A DNA stretch of 64,000 nucleotides from Asterella californica (lineage: Eukaryota > Streptophyta > Marchantiopsida > Marchantiales > Aytoniaceae), in the NCBI GenBank assembly GCA_036924285.1, contig JAYKYS010000004.1, positions 30,040,001 to 30,104,000 on the forward strand. Direction: 5' to 3'. Below, piece by piece: positions 25,191 to 38,923 of this stretch. A program made the translations under genes and the position numbers. Each line of letters begins with the position of its first letter. Position 1 is the stretch's first letter. A model generated the notes under the pieces. It was not told where the DNA came from, did not search any database, and saw nothing but the letters and a program-made list of their open reading frames with translations.

Positions 25191-27770
25191 AAATCCGTGA
25201 AAGTAAAAATCATCATAACTTTTTCGTCTTTGCTCTGTCTATGATGATTTAAAAACTAATTTTGATCACCTCGACTCGATCTACTTGATGCTATAATCAG
25301 AATTTTTTTAGCACCAAGTTGAGAAAATGTTTTTCCCTAGACCTTTGTTTCATTCTATAGACGATTCACGACGCAACAAGTGAATATTCTGAAGATCGTT
25401 GTACTTTTTTTCATCTTCAGATCTAGTTCATTAAGCTTTATGTTAATGAACACAAGAAGCTTGGTAATCAGTGACCTATTTAGAACCATTGACTAATCAT
25501 CTATTGGTTTCAGGTTCTAATTGGAGGTCTTAGAACAGATGAGTACCGTTATGACTTCGGATTAGAAGATATTTTGACATCCGTTCTGCTACCGAGTCAA
25601 TTCGAATCATTAAAACAAAAAAGAAGGCATGGGCAAGAGTAAGATCTTCACTAGAAGCTTGAAAGTAGGAAATCAAAATGATCGCTTGAAAACATAAGAA
25701 CCACCAAACCAAACTTCTGCATTCAAATCCAAACTTTTTTATCATGAAATAAGTAAATCACGAGCCCATATACATTACAAAGACTTGTGTTGTTAACTTA
25801 ATTGTGGAGAACCCTCGGGTCCTTTATCCTTACGATTGAATGATTGCTTTTCTCTCCAAATTGCGTTATCATATCTAATTCCAACTCGGAAGTTCACAGT
25901 GTCTATGTTATCCTCATCTTCAATCAATAACCCAATAACGTCTCACAAATATCTCAACACATTAATTACTAACAATTCCAAGATTATCTGCTGAAACCAG
26001 TAACTCCAAGTCCCAAAAAAGAACTCTCTAACTCGTCTTCTCTATCTCCTATGGGTTTGACCAAAGACATGTGCACCCGCTGTCCCTCCTCTTTGTTTTT
26101 GTGAAAAATTCTGAAGACTGTTCCAAAAGTGCCCTCCTTCATGTGTTGTCTTCTCTTCTTAAATCTTGCATGAGGCTCCTTAGACTGATTTAGGCTTTCT
26201 TTCATCTCCGGATCGGCTTGCTTTTCTCTTCAGATCACGTATGTTGGGTAATCATTACTCACGTTGTCATGATGTGAATTATCTATATGATGGAAAATTC
26301 ACCATGTCCTCATTCGATCTTTCTCAAAGTAAGATGAGGTATTGGATAAGCAAACTAAGAAGAAAGTGTGTATTCAGATATTTGAAGAGACCACTGCGTT
26401 GTCGTAACGAGAGTCTTTCTTTTGAGAAATGACATACCTTCTTGTTGTGGTTAGCAATTGATGCACATCAAAGCGACTAGTATCTTATAATTCTTCTCGA
26501 ACCTCTCGTCAATCTAAGCATTTATTTTCTCTCGATAAAAGATCAAGATAATCATAGGGAAACGTTGAATGATCATAGGTACAACAAACAGAATAAGTGA
26601 TAATACAGTCTCTTGGTAGTATTCCTTTTGGATCTCCTCATTATTAAGGCTTGGTACATGACTTTGAGTCAACAAGTGTGCCTTATCTCGGACTCGACAT
26701 TAAAGTTTATTGACAAGCTGATCTAAATCCATCTCTTGTTAAATAAGAATAAAAATAGTAAGATCTCATTCTTGACCGTAAGTGCCAACAAATTAGATCA
26801 CAGGAACAAGTGGGAGCATAACTTGCACAGTAAAGTTATGCCCAAAGAATCCTACCAGAAACTATTGTAAATGAACTCGCTCGAGGTACATCAGTTTGAT
26901 CTCAAAGAGACTTCAGAATGAAAATCTTAACAATAGATAGAGTCATTCGTCCATCTCTCACGACATTCTTACTCAGTCACGATAAGGAGTTCCATGCAAT
27001 ATGATACTAAGACATACTCATGCACATAAGACCACTATGAGCTATTTACAAGTAATCATTTGAATCCCTTTAGGTCTAATGCCCTCATAGTTCACTTTTC
27101 TTTGCTTTAAAATCTCAAAACACAAAACAATGATAGGTGCAAGTTCACCAACCGCTCATCCAAAGACACACAAATCGACGAGGTTACACACATGTACCCT
27201 GCATGTTTTATTTCGTCTTACTTATCCACTTAAAAAAGGATTTACACCACAAACATAAATTTTTTCGCCCAATGTTGGAAGATCTGTATATCTTTGAGCA
27301 CATGTAGATTGCTTAAGTGGATTGATCTAGCACATGCATCGTAACGTATCTTATAACTAGTCACTAGGCTACGCAGAGTAGTCGTCTTTAGTAGTCAAGA
27401 ATCGCAATTTGTCATGTTGAGTGCAAAAATCGACAACGAAAGATGACATGACCGCAACACATATCGCTATAGTCTTTTCTACACTTAGCATACCTCCCAA
27501 AGCAATATTGAAGTCAAACCGAATGTCTTTTTGCCAGCAAGATTCGAGACCTATACTAGATATTGTTATCCGATACAACTCGACAAAAAACAACGAAGTT
27601 TAACACATTGTAGGTTCAGACCTAAAGTTCAGATTTTCTAAAACTTGCCACATCTGTAGTATCCTAAGATTTCTACTTACAGATCAAATTTCAAAAAGAT
27701 TTGATGGCTAGATCTCCTCTCATAATTAATACAATATCATAGAAATTTACATGTACTTACAACGGTAGTA
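25191..27770. other. AT-rich spacer, no gene supported
   Basis: Short frames only, for example a 73-codon minus frame at 26205-25984 with KEPHARFKKRRQHMKEG. None has a recognisable motif or matching splice sites. Probably old repeat sequence. Confidence 0.45.
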
Positions 27771-29040
27771 GATATCCGACATACCTTTAGGGTAATCTAA
27801 CATACCTAAATCAATAACTATAACTTGGATAGTTATAGAAGTTTGATAACTATAATTTGGATAGTTATAAAAGTATATATTTATTTCTTGATATCGGTTG
27901 CTGATTACTGATAGCGTTTTCATTTCCATAACTTTTGTATTCAACCATGAAACGCTATAGTGTTTGTCTTAAAGCTGAATCCTATGTTGCAATCTCCGAC
28001 CACTACATATTTGTTACTCGTCTTATGATAAAAATGACAAGAATGAGAACACTATCAATAATCAACAACTGATATTAAGAAACATTTCTTGATATTATAA
28101 AATTTTTACTAATATCAGGATATAGATATCAACCTCTATAACTATCCTAGTTATCGAGTTTGATATCTATTTTCTGGATTTTTTCTGATATCATGAGGTT
28201 TTTCATGATATCAATTTATGATTGCAGATAGATTACTCGCTCCCAAAAATTGACTAGACTGATGATCTAACCAGTAAAAAAAATATTTTGTTAAAATTTT
28301 AATTTATCACTGGCTCTTCTCGCAAGAAAAGTTAGAGATAATTTAAACTATTTTGCATATTCCCCTCTTCCGTCCAAAGATGAATATGCACATTTTTTTA
28401 CTCTTAACTGCAAAGTTATTTCTGCATGTATGAAACACTGGAGAAAAAATTTTCCAGCTTTGAAAAACTGATAATATATCCATCAGAAATACCAAGATAT
28501 GGTTTATGATTATGTGATTTTAAAGTTTTACGATGTTAGGTTAGATTTATTTTTCATATTTATGTATTAAAATGACATATTAAACTACCACATTTACTAA
28601 TCGTCATTTAAAATAATACATATCATAAAAATTGAATCAGTTATACTGATCTAATAACGACTATTGAACATCACTCGATGTGGTTGTTTGTATACTAAGT
28701 TACATAAATTTGTGTTAAAGATGGACAGTTATTATATTTATCAATATTACGGTTATTAACAATAATTTTTTATTAACAATAAATGTTACAAACGTTGTTT
28801 TCAACTTGGAACATTCTGGTGGGGACGAGTAATATATCAGTTATCAAGATAAAATCTTCTGATATCATGGAAATGTTACTGATATCAGGAGATAGATATT
28901 TACCTCTATAACTATCTAGGTTATACTTATCGATGTCTCTAATTATATTTAAGTTAGTTATCAAACTCTATAACTGTCTCAAATATAGTTATCGAGATTG
29001 ATATATATCATCTTTAAAATTATCGAGCTCTATATCTATG
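27771..29040 (+). repeat. AT-rich block rich in GATATC and TATAACTAT palindromes, with a duplicated segment
   Basis: GATATC and near versions (TTGATATC, TGATATCA) recur throughout, together with ATAACTATAA/ATAGTTAT inverted words near 27820-27870. Two related segments in the same orientation, at about 28110-28165 and 28875-28935, share CTGATATCAGGA-like sequence, then ATAGATAT, then ACCTCTATAACTATC and TAGTTAT. They are about 765 bp apart. The block may be a decayed AT-rich transposon; no ORF or clean ends were found. Confidence 0.55.
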
Positions 29041-32000
29041 TTCTGTCTTTTACTGAATCCTGAAGTTTTTTCTCATATCATTTCTTGATAATTTATATGC
29101 TTCCCATTCTCATTCTAGTTCACTTTTTTACCAAAAAAAACTGCTAGCTGATTACGGTTAGCTAACGGATTTCCATCCTTCGATAGGGTCTTAACATAAA
29201 CTGGACCAGTTATTTTCCTTATATCCCTCGTGTTTTATTTTATATTCCTCGAATAGTATTAAGGAATCGGTCAATATAGTTCAGTTCTAAGTGGGTTCGG
29301 TCATTTATATTCATCAACAGTTAAATAGTTTAAACTTGTTTGGTTTCGGTTCTTATGTTTTAGTTCAGATTTGGATAGATTTTTGTAACAATCAAGTTCA
29401 GTTTGAATCTGAACTGTGATAATATATCGTTAATTTATGGAGTCACATTGTTCACAAAAAATGATGTACCTAGTGTCTAGCTTTGGACCACTCCTTCTTA
29501 ATGGATATTGTGGCATATTTTCTGGTCTATTTGCCTTCACAATGTTCTATAATGTTTTAAATTACCTTCCAAAAAATGCATTACCTTTATCGCACTTTCG
29601 CACAGAGCACTAAATATAATCAAGTATTTTGTGAGACTCGAGGAATAATATAGCCAGGATTCATGTTTTTTCTTGTTACTGATTAATTGCTAATTATTAA
29701 AACATTATTATACATTTATTCCACTACTGCATTTTCACCTAATTTAATAGATAACTAATGAAGTTGTATTAAGTTTAAATATCTTCACTTGTTCTTTTCA
29801 CTTACATCTGTATTTTATTCAACATAATCTAAGAGGTTTCACATTTGTAAATTAATTTCATTTCATAAACCGTTTCACATTTTGGTGAAACGATTCAGCA
29901 AAAGAGAACTGGTATTTAATGATTATATTCGCAGTCTTTCCAAGCCAGTCGATGCTGTTATTTCCATTGTTCAGTTATCAACTGACTTTGGTTCCGTATT
30001 TATTCTCGTACTTTTATTTGAAAACAAACTTAAAAGATTCTTTAATTAATTTAATTTATTTATTTACGTAAAAGATTCATTGAAGACCTCGTTCGGGAGC
30101 AAATTCTGCTACAGGTAACGGTTTCTGGAAGTACAGTACGGTACGCTGCCTTCGGTGATCTCAAGGACTCTTGGTCCGTCCCTAAGTAGGAGCAGCGGTA
30201 GTAGCTGCGGATATCAGATCCAGCTCAATAAGAAATTGCCGCATCCATTTTTCTACGTACACTGAGCTCGCTTGAGCCTTGCTTGACTGCAGCAGCCCAG
30301 TCTCTAGAATCTAGATTCTAGATCCAGCGCAAAGAAAAGATGTCCTTCATCGATCTTATCCTTCTCCTTCTCTTTCGCTTTTACTTGTTGTTCCGTCCTT
30401 CTCTCATTATTACGCACTTCACGACACAACAATCATCCACTGCAGCCTTTACACATTCGCGAGCCTACTCGTAGAGAGAACCCCCGAAGCGACGCGAAGA
30501 ATATCAAGGAGATCACGATTGCACTGGAATTGCGGGGCTATGCGTTCGCGTCTTTTCCGAATCGAAACTCCTCATCTCTCCCTTGTTTCTCGTTTCTGGT
30601 TTCACATCGACACTCGGGAGAGGGGGACAGTAGAGGGGGGACATACACCGTCCCCCTCTACTGTTTCGTCTTAACCGTTGGTTAATACGACAAAATACGT
30701 ATAGGATAAAAGTTTCTCTTTGTTTGCAAGTTCTCAAAATGGATCTTTAATTATGTTAACGCATAGCAACGAAGAACTATGCTTGCCGTGAGACTGCGGT
30801 GTTATGCATTTATCGATTTATCCGGATCTATATTTTTTTTCTCTTTTCTTTCCAAGTTTCACAACGTCTAGATCTAAACTCTTTTTTCTCTCAATTCTGG
30901 GTTTCATAACAACTCCTTCTGGAGTCCATCTCTCTTGACCGTTTCAAAAAATGACAAAATACATTATAAAATAAAATTTCTCATTTTTCTTCTTTTTTCA
31001 CAATCTATATATAATTATACTAACTTATAGCAGCAAAAGGATGAGAAACCTCTATCAAGCGAAACAAGAGAAAAATAAAACCAAAGGGCCAAGCACCAAC
31101 ATCCAGAAGGGTTGGACTTAGCCTTTCTAGGCTAAGTAATCACTAGCTCTAGTATCGCCTATAGTTCGTTCAGAAGACTGTAATCACTAACTCTAGTGTT
31201 CTTTATCGCTCCTAATAGGGGGTGTCGAAACTGGAACTTTTCACATATATTATTTATATAATATATCTCCGGAAGTGTTCGCAAGAAACTCCCACTAGCA
31301 TCTGTAATTAACATTTTCTTCGAATCAGCCTTGAATTTCAACAGCAAGCAAGTCCAGTGCTTAGAAAATTTACTATATTTTCCAAAATATAATATAATAT
31401 TTATAACTATTCAAAAACACCATTTTAAACTATACACAGCTCCAGACAAATCTGCACTTGGAAAAACTATGGTCATTTTCTTTCTGGACGTTAGAGAATA
31501 TTTAGTTTTAGCTTTGACACGCACTAATATATCAGTAAATGTAATCACTAACTCTAATATCCCCTATCGGCCCTAAGATCTCAGAACATGGTAAAAACAA
31601 TGGTTACATCTCGGGTAGTTGTTCAAGTGAAACACGAACCGGAACTTATTCCCCTTCGTGTGGTTTTCTTCCGGCCTGCCGGTAGTATTTTCGTCGGGCC
31701 CGGCCGTGCCCTTCCCAGCGCAGCCCACTTCATATTATTCTGAAAAAGGATCTACATACGAAGAATATACGTAGAGGTAAGCCAACTTCATTCCTTCTTA
31801 TACTTGACCCAGACCTGAGTTTGAAATTCTCTACCCGCTCCCGCGCCCACCCAAAACTTGGACTTGTACTCAAATGAATCTTCATATTTCGATCAAATAA
31901 AGTTAATATTTTAATTTATTTGAGAATTTTACAAAATAGATGTTTATAATATAGAAATGTAGAATATAAGGAGTAGAGAAAATATTTTTAGTGAGGTAGA

Positions 32001-33587
32001 TTTTGTACATGAGAACCAAATACATTAGGTTTAAAGAAAAGGTAAACGAGAGACGCATAAAGATGTAGATAAAACGTCTAGACTCAATATCACACGAATA
32101 TGAGTCTTGTCCTTGTCCACATATGGATCTTTATCCCGTATATATCTTTTACCATGATAACTATATATTGCGGTGATGATTCTTACTTGTTACCGAAGTC
32201 AACCACTATAACTCTTCTCTCCAGTACAAATTCATCTCTATAGTATATTTCGTGTCTTTAGACTGCTCATGACTAAACTTACAAACGGCGTTTTCTTCTG
32301 ATAATTGCTATATAAATATTTACAAGTTATTATATTTTTCTATTTATGTTTAAAGAAAAACATGAAGAGTATCATATTATTTCTTGGAATAATTATTTCG
32401 TCAAACCCTTGGAAACTGTTTCTTCTTGTTCACTCTCATGAGTTGTTGAAGTTCTTTTGGTCACGTCGCATTACAGTCTCCTGATCGTTAGTCTGATGTG
32501 AAATCTTTCATATTCGCAATACCACCACGCATGACAGGTTTGGGTCATTCTGAAATTAAAATTATTTGTTAGAAATACAAATATTTATAAATTACCATCT
32601 TCGATCTTTCACTTAAGACCGCTTCATAAATGAACCACCGATCACATGAACCGACCACCATGAATGACAGCTTGGAGTCATTCCAGCAAAAATATTGATC
32701 CTCTAAATAGTGAATGACAAGATCCTGTCATTCGAAATTATACACTAAACAAGCGTTCAATCAAACCACGCACGATATCGTCTCCATGTCAAACTCCACA
32801 TCGGACTCGTGACCGGGAGACCTCCATGCAGTCTGACCAAGAAAAAATCAATAAGTTATGGGAGTGATCAATAAGAAACAATTTCCAAGGGGGTGTGAAC
32901 AAGTAATTAACCTATTTCTTGGTTGACTTATCTCCAATAAACCAATCTGTTCTTTGACTCTTTAGTTCTTCTATATGATTATTGTTATTTATCATATTAC
33001 CATTTATCATAATTATATGATAAATTCTAACATTACAGAAATAACAACAAATTACTTTTAGTAGAGTACTGATATGCTGTTTTGTTATTAACAATGAGAT
33101 GCTAGTAACTCGAGTAGTTTAACTAATTATCTCTACTTTATCATTGGTATATTTTTTGAATCCTAATAAAGACTAAAATTCTTGATTTGAAATCTTTATG
33201 TACTGGTATAAAACTTATGGCTGTGTGCAAAAGATTAGGACAAGTTTTAGTATAATAAAAGAAGACTGTTCCACATAAAAGAATGTTCTTAGACTAGAAA
33301 CAAGATGAGATCCTTGGAAGATTTGAAAGTACTTTGTAGGATAGTAATATGATAAGAGGAAGATTCCAGTTGCAAGAGAATACAACCAAACACATATAAA
33401 TCTATATGTAAATTGGATAATAATGGTTTCTTTTCTATTCAACTTCCACTATATAGGAAAAGAAGAATGATATTTTACTGAAATCTACCAAACTTGTACC
33501 TAACTTAGGTTTAGATTTCTAGGTTACTTTTCTCAAGCTACATTTGTCTAGGAGTAGAAATTTGTACCTACTTTACTCTCAATTTTG

Positions 33588-33590
<3 letters not shown>
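29041..33590. other. AT-rich intergenic sequence, no gene supported
   Basis: High AT content with no usable frames. TAATCACTAACTCTAGT-like words recur near 31136, 31180 and 31538, suggesting a decayed repeat. A hairpin at 30627-30664 is listed separately. Several TTTAAA/ATTTAT tracts could be scaffold-type AT sequence. Nothing else could be supported. Confidence 0.5.
30627..30664 (+). repeat. GC-rich hairpin in AT-rich DNA
   Basis: The left arm ACAGTAGAGGGGGGAC (30627-30642) and the right arm GTCCCCCTCTACTGT (30650-30664) are reverse complements apart from one extra G on the left. The loop is 7 nt. The arms are purine/pyrimidine-skewed and stand out from the surrounding AT-rich sequence. Confidence 0.8.
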
Positions 33591-33624
<34 letters not shown>

Positions 33625-33642
33625 TATATATATACTATATAT
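33591..33642 (+). repeat. (AT)n microsatellite
   Basis: An almost pure AT dinucleotide run with two ACTATAT interruptions near its right end. Confidence 0.95.
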
Positions 33643-35227
33643 GAAATGCTTGATGTGATGTATTAGTAGTCATCCTTATGTTATTTATTGTGGTTTGATC
33701 ATGGTTTTGTTATGGTATCACTAAAGGTTTAATGTTTGTGAGACATAATACAAAAACTTCAGAAAGATATAAAGAATATCAAAAATTTGTATTATTTATT
33801 TAAACTGATATCATATTTATATCATGAAAAAGACTGTAATTTTTAATACCTCAATCATATTTATCAATAACATTTACTCACGCGGTGAAGATTAAAATGG
33901 TACCGCCATTATATGTGTTGTAATATCACATCTATTAACTTATTCAATTTAATGGTATAAATCAATGCAAATTTTAGATTAGTTTGATATTATCTTGATA
34001 ATATGGTATAAGATATGTAATTATCAAATAAATAATTACATATACCCTACATAAAGTTTTCACAAAATTAAATGGAAGGTTTCACATCTCTTGGTTCTAC
34101 AAGTTAAAAGGATTAGTGACGTAAAAAAGACTTAATATACAATACATCTAATATTTATTTGAAACCAAAGATAAATAAATTTAATTTAGAAATTGTGATA
34201 TTTTGACGAAATGTCCTGTAAAAGATTCCCGAGAACTACTGTAGCTCGAGTTGAGATCCGTAATGGTAGAGAGTTCAAGATGAGGGATCGGGACTGTATA
34301 TTCCCTTTTTGGCAAAGCTCATCTCATCGATGTAGGCTATCTCATCGCATTCAGTGCCTTACCATCATCATCAGTACAGGGAAGCAAACCTCGTCACGAG
34401 CAATGCATGACACCTCTGCTTAGGATCTCTTCACACTTGCGTGATATTTTATTTCTAGGGTATTTCTCAGTTCTAGAGTATACATCATAGAAGAGTCTGG
34501 GTTTTTGTGTAATACATTTTCGTCTTCAGATCTGTCTAAGTTTTTTTCTCGATTCAAGTTTTGAAAGTGACATTCGTCTGTCTATGTTTATAAAGCTGGT
34601 ACATAGACGTGGATATTTCCTGTTGTAAAGTTTCCCCCAAATGCGAAGAGGTCCCCCAAGTGTACCGTACACTTTGGAGCACTCACTCCAAGCCTCTAAA
34701 AATCTACTTTAAACCACAAGGGGCAGTACTTAAGCGGTGAGATATTCCACCGCTAATCAATTTAGTCCCGAACTAAATGAGATTAGTGAAGACGAGATAG
34801 CCCACCTGAACTGCGCCAACCTGATTTGTAATCATTTTTCAACTAAAACGACGTATTTATCTCTTGAATGAAAGCGTTGTCCAAGACCTACAAAATGAAC
34901 CCTTGATGAGCTCCAACCAATATCTAACAGCTCAGCAATGTTTGACCAAAGCTGAAATAGATCTCAATCAATCAAAGAGAATATCCTTGAATTTTGAACT
35001 TTGAAAAGTTCATGTAAAATACCTGCATGTTAGAAGAGGCGAGCAAAAAAAGAGAAGAACAAACAGCTTGCACCCCCTGTAGGCTGCTTGTTTCCGGGAA
35101 CCTGAGAGCAAGCCGAGGGGCAGCTTATCCCTGGTCTCGCGAAGTGAAGCCGCCACCGGATACGGTTTCTGGCTACCAAAAAAAGTTTTCCGGCGTCAGC
35201 AACTCATGACGTTGCGGACGTCAGGAC
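33643..35227. other. Spacer, AT-rich then GC-richer, no gene supported
   Basis: AT-rich to about 34.2 kb, then more balanced. A short stem AAGTGTAC/GTACACTT lies near 34655-34675. Frames at 34211-34423 and 35027-35209 are short and motif-free. The boundary of the transposase-like pseudogene that follows may lie in this stretch but was not identified. Confidence 0.45.
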
Positions 35228-35262
35228 GCTCTTGTCAGCCAGATTTTGGCGCTGACAAGAGC
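35228..35262 (+). repeat. Perfect 12-bp inverted repeat (hairpin)
   Basis: GCTCTTGTCAGC at 35228-35239 and its exact reverse complement at 35251-35262 flank an 11-nt loop. A smaller stem, CCTCCAGCTTGGAGG, follows about 10 bp later. They lie upstream of the transposase-like pseudogene and could be part of the element's end, though no matching end was found on the far side. Confidence 0.8.
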
Positions 35263-35658
35263 TTTGCCTCCTCCAGCTTGGAGGGGGAGAGCTTTGGATC
35301 ACGCCCATAGCTCTCATTGTCATGGACCCACTCCTCATTGTTTCTCTATTATTTTCTAGAGCTTCTAGCCTCCTCTCTCTCTCCGGTTTTTTGCAACTTA
35401 GCACAAGGTTCATTTTTTGGAGCTTTTTACCTTGTGTTTATTAAGGTTATAGTTTTGATTTTTTCTTCTAAGCTAAGTAGAATTTTGGTCATCCTTGAAT
35501 TTGTATTGTTCACTTATAAATACTTAGTTGGACCTCCAGATGGATAGGGCTGATTACTACCGGGCTTAGCATTTATTGTCATTATTTCACAACGGGTTCA
35601 TCCTAGACGTCCCAGAGACCGTCATGCACCTAGAGGATGTCCAGAGGTCACTACCGAT

Positions 35659-38006
35659 ATGGTGAGAGTCCCAAAGAGTTTGCTTCCATGTTATGTTCAG
35701 TTGATGAGACTGTTGGGATCTACAGCCGAGCACGCTACAGTGTTTTGGTTTCTTTTCTCCACCGCTGATGCCAGAATAGATCAAATGGCTAGGGAGGCTG
35801 AAGTGATATCCATAGATCCAGATGTAATCCCAGAGGAGGGTGTTCTGGAGGATGATGAAGAGTTCGACACTGATCCGTCAATCTTACACGCTCTTGGCGT
35901 CCATTCATTCTTGACTCAGGAACATTGTCTTCCACTTTGCTTGCATGTTTGTCTGAATTTTTCAAAATATTGTGTTAATTATTCTCATTATTGTTATTTA
36001 GGATGGAGAGAGACTGCCGACAGTAGTTGATCAAGTACATGACTCGTAAGTGCCTTCAATGCCGATCACTGAGACCGTGGGGATAAAGGATGAAAGTGTA
36101 ATAAGAGCTGAAGTTGATTCGCTCTCCGCATACGATTTTGTGGCACAGTCTAGGCTGAGAGAGCTCTTCAATCTTTTTAGAGTGAAATGTCCTCACCATG
36201 GGTACGAGCACTTCATTTCTACCTCCCATAATCTGGTCCATCCATCAGAGATGGTCTCTAAAGCTTAATCTGTCCAGATTGTCACACGTACGGTTGGAGA
36301 TCAACAGAGATGGAGATGTACAATCATGTCCATGACATCACTCATAAACTTTATAGTGCAGCACTATGTGCCGGTTTAGGATTTTCCCAATTAGACTCGG
36401 CGTATAGAGAGGGAGGGTTGACTCCGGTGTTGAGGATCCATTTCTTTTGTTTCTAAAATGAGAAACATCGTGAGATTGGATGGGTGGAAGTGACGTTGGA
36501 CCAATGGACAAGACTGAAAGATGAAATGCAAAGTGAAGTGATGAGGGGACACTTTCCCGACTTGAATGAGTTATCTTCTGGAGATAAGAACACATATAGT
36601 TGTTTTATTGTTGACTTTGAGAGTTAAATCCTCATCTTCACTTGGTGAATTGTTAGACTTCATGCTCATTTTAGTTGTATTATTTATTGTTTATTTGTTT
36701 TATGAGTTATTTTATGCATTTTTTGACTTGGTGAATTATTACATTTCTTGTTTATCTTTGTCATATGCTAGGTAATTTTGTCGTGTATGCTGATCTACGT
36801 TATGACCTTACGAGAAATAGGTACAACAGCACATGTGCATTCATTGTTGCTCATGATAGACGTGTCATCAAAATAGTGAACATGACACGCGTTGAGACCG
36901 GCAACAACTCGTGGCTTATAGAGGATCGCGTGTTTGAGGTAGGTATTCAGCGGTTGATCGCTCGTGACATCGTGTCCGATTAGGTGGTACACGACGAAAT
37001 CCTCTATGGATGCCATATTGCTTCGTCACGGGATTGTGTCCCAAAAAGATTTATGGCACAAGTGTAAGAACGTGGTCAAGAAGTTTTTGATGGAGCTACA
37101 GACCAAAAAGCGTCCCCTTGGCGGTGTGGAGGCCATCGAAGTGATTGCTGACTTGGAGCTCTTGACCAAGCGGCAGTTGGTGACTTGGCTTTGTCTTCAA
37201 GGAGTTCCGACAGTTGGTAACAATCTGTGTTAGTTCAGCGAGTGGCACAACTTAGGCATCTAGAGGAGGGAGGCTCGATGCGATCTCGGCGCTTGATGTA
37301 TCCGGAGCTATCTGAGCATGGCATTACGGACAAGCTGAAAGGCTGGATTTACACTTGTTGTCAACTGAATGCGTGGAGAACCGTGAGACCTGATGGTCGT
37401 TATGCTCAAGAGGAGGACGATTGCTCTACCTTGTGTTTATACATTAAGAATGCTACAGATCATTGGGCAGGGGACCATTTATCTTATCTCATCTTACAAC
37501 GGTTGACAAGAACACCAAGGTCTTGCTGCGATGGATTTGACTTGAACCGGCCAACACTTGACAAGTAATACGAGAAGAGTAAGTTTACTTCTCTCGAAAG
37601 ATAACTCATCTTTATAAATGGATGTATGATGTCTGCACTGAATACTAATTGTTCTACTGTAGATTCTTGACGCATATTGCCATGGTGGCTTTTCTTCAAC
37701 GGGTCATAATGCCTGCTAAGATGCGGTTCTACACACGAGCGCGAGAGAATTACATGTATGAGACATCCAACTCAGTGATATTCAAGTTTGCCACTAAGAG
37801 GATTCACTGCCAAAAAACTCATGAGACACGACTTGCTGCATGCGCCATGGATTGAAATGAGAACATTGTTCGAGAGCCCATCAAGATTTATGAGCGTCGA
37901 ACGCAACACACATCGACATATGACATCCACAACTCGGGTGTTACCACCTCGGACTACCATGTGGAAGACCACACTAAGAGAGAGACTATTCGGTGTCCTG
38001 ACAAGT
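35659..38006 (+). pseudogene. Broken SAP-domain transposase-like gene
   Basis: Successive plus-strand pieces read as one decayed protein. They are an acidic N-terminal part (35659-36030), LSAYDFVAQSRLRELFNLF (about 36120), EIGWVEVTLDQWTRLKDEM (about 36470) and a D-containing strand SCFIVDFES. Then come HDRRVIKIVNMTRVE (36860), SSMDAILLRHGIVSQKDLWH (37000) and a SAP-like DNA-binding motif from about 37155, LTKRQLVTWLCLQGVP then LVQRVAQL. The C-terminal part has ATDHWAGDH (37460) and KMRFYTRARENYMYETSNSV then FKFATKRIH (from 37720). Breaks include frameshifts near 36985, 37230 and 37910, TAG at about 36981 and TGA at 37858-37860. SAP modules bind AT-rich DNA. The whole resembles repeat-encoded proteins I recall from bryophytes. 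Transposase identity is inference. Confidence 0.6.
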
Positions 38007-38249
38007 AAGTTATTCTATGTCTTTAGTGAATGAGTAATCCTCCTCTGATAAATCATCACAAAGTATTACTAACTATGAGGTTATGTGTCTTAAACTCTTT
38101 CTTTTTAGAACGTGTAGGCAGATATTGAACAGCGAAAGGTCATTGATCATACGTGATGATCTTCATTTTTTGGAACTGTCTTACCATCCATGGAGGTTTT
38201 GAATAAATACCCTTAATTTTTTTAGCGGACAGGCATGTCTAGAACAGCG

Positions 38250-38580
38250 AAAGCTCATATGTCTTTGGTAAAAAATTCTGTTTTTCGGAAAACAAAGTTC
38301 ATTCTGGAAGTTTTAAAACCTAACCTGCAATATTTTCAATCTAGTTTAGAAAGTTTAGGGTTTGAAGTGAACTGTTTCAAAACAGATTTTAGAAACCTGT
38401 TTAGAAAGTTTAGAAAGTTTAGGGTTTTAGAAATCTGTTTCGAAAGGTTTATAAAACCTGATTCAAACAAGTTTTGGAAACCTGTTTGGACAAGTTTATA
38501 AAAACTGTTTCAAAACAAGTTTAGAAACCTTGATCGACAGGTTTTATAAAAACAGGTTTTGGAAACCTGTTTATATATTC
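38250..38580 (+). repeat. Decayed short-motif array (TTTAGAAACCTGTTT type)
   Basis: Variants of GTTTAGAAACCTGTTT and GTTTTATAAAACAGG recur about ten times without a fixed period, partly in inverted orientation (AAACCTGTTT beside AAACAGGTTT). This creates many short potential stems. Composition is dominated by AAACC, TTTAGA and GTTT. The open frame at 38235-38501 is a by-product of the repeat and not a gene. Confidence 0.75.
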
Positions 38581-38923
38581 CTTCAACCCATCGTACAGAA
38601 TGAACCACACAGCTGCGCAGGATTAAACTTCCGACTCATTTAGGTGATAGCTTATCTACTTTCTTGGCCGAGCATTTCAAAGCCACTTTTCTAGATTCTA
38701 ACAGCAAACAGTTGAAGTGAGTACAGTTGAATACTGCTGGAACCGGTTCCAGCAGAAGTTCCTTCCTCCCTCACCATTGACACCTACTTCAATGGGTCCT
38801 AGGGAGGAGGAGGTCTATTGCCCACAAAAACACAAAACACACAAGGAACTATTACCGCAAAAAAACTGAGAGAAATACTGCAAATTATGATACAAAACTT
38901 ATGTGTGATTCTCTTGGCGACTC

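Noticed and set aside
22800..25200. CRISPR-like array
   Set aside because: Repeats are degenerate, spacing varies from 60 to 90 bp, no cas genes are present and the host is a eukaryote.
34655..34675. Short palindrome AAGTGTAC/GTACACTT similar to the 56-kb hairpins
   Set aside because: Only eight bp match and no flanking unit sequence is shared, so it is likely coincidence.
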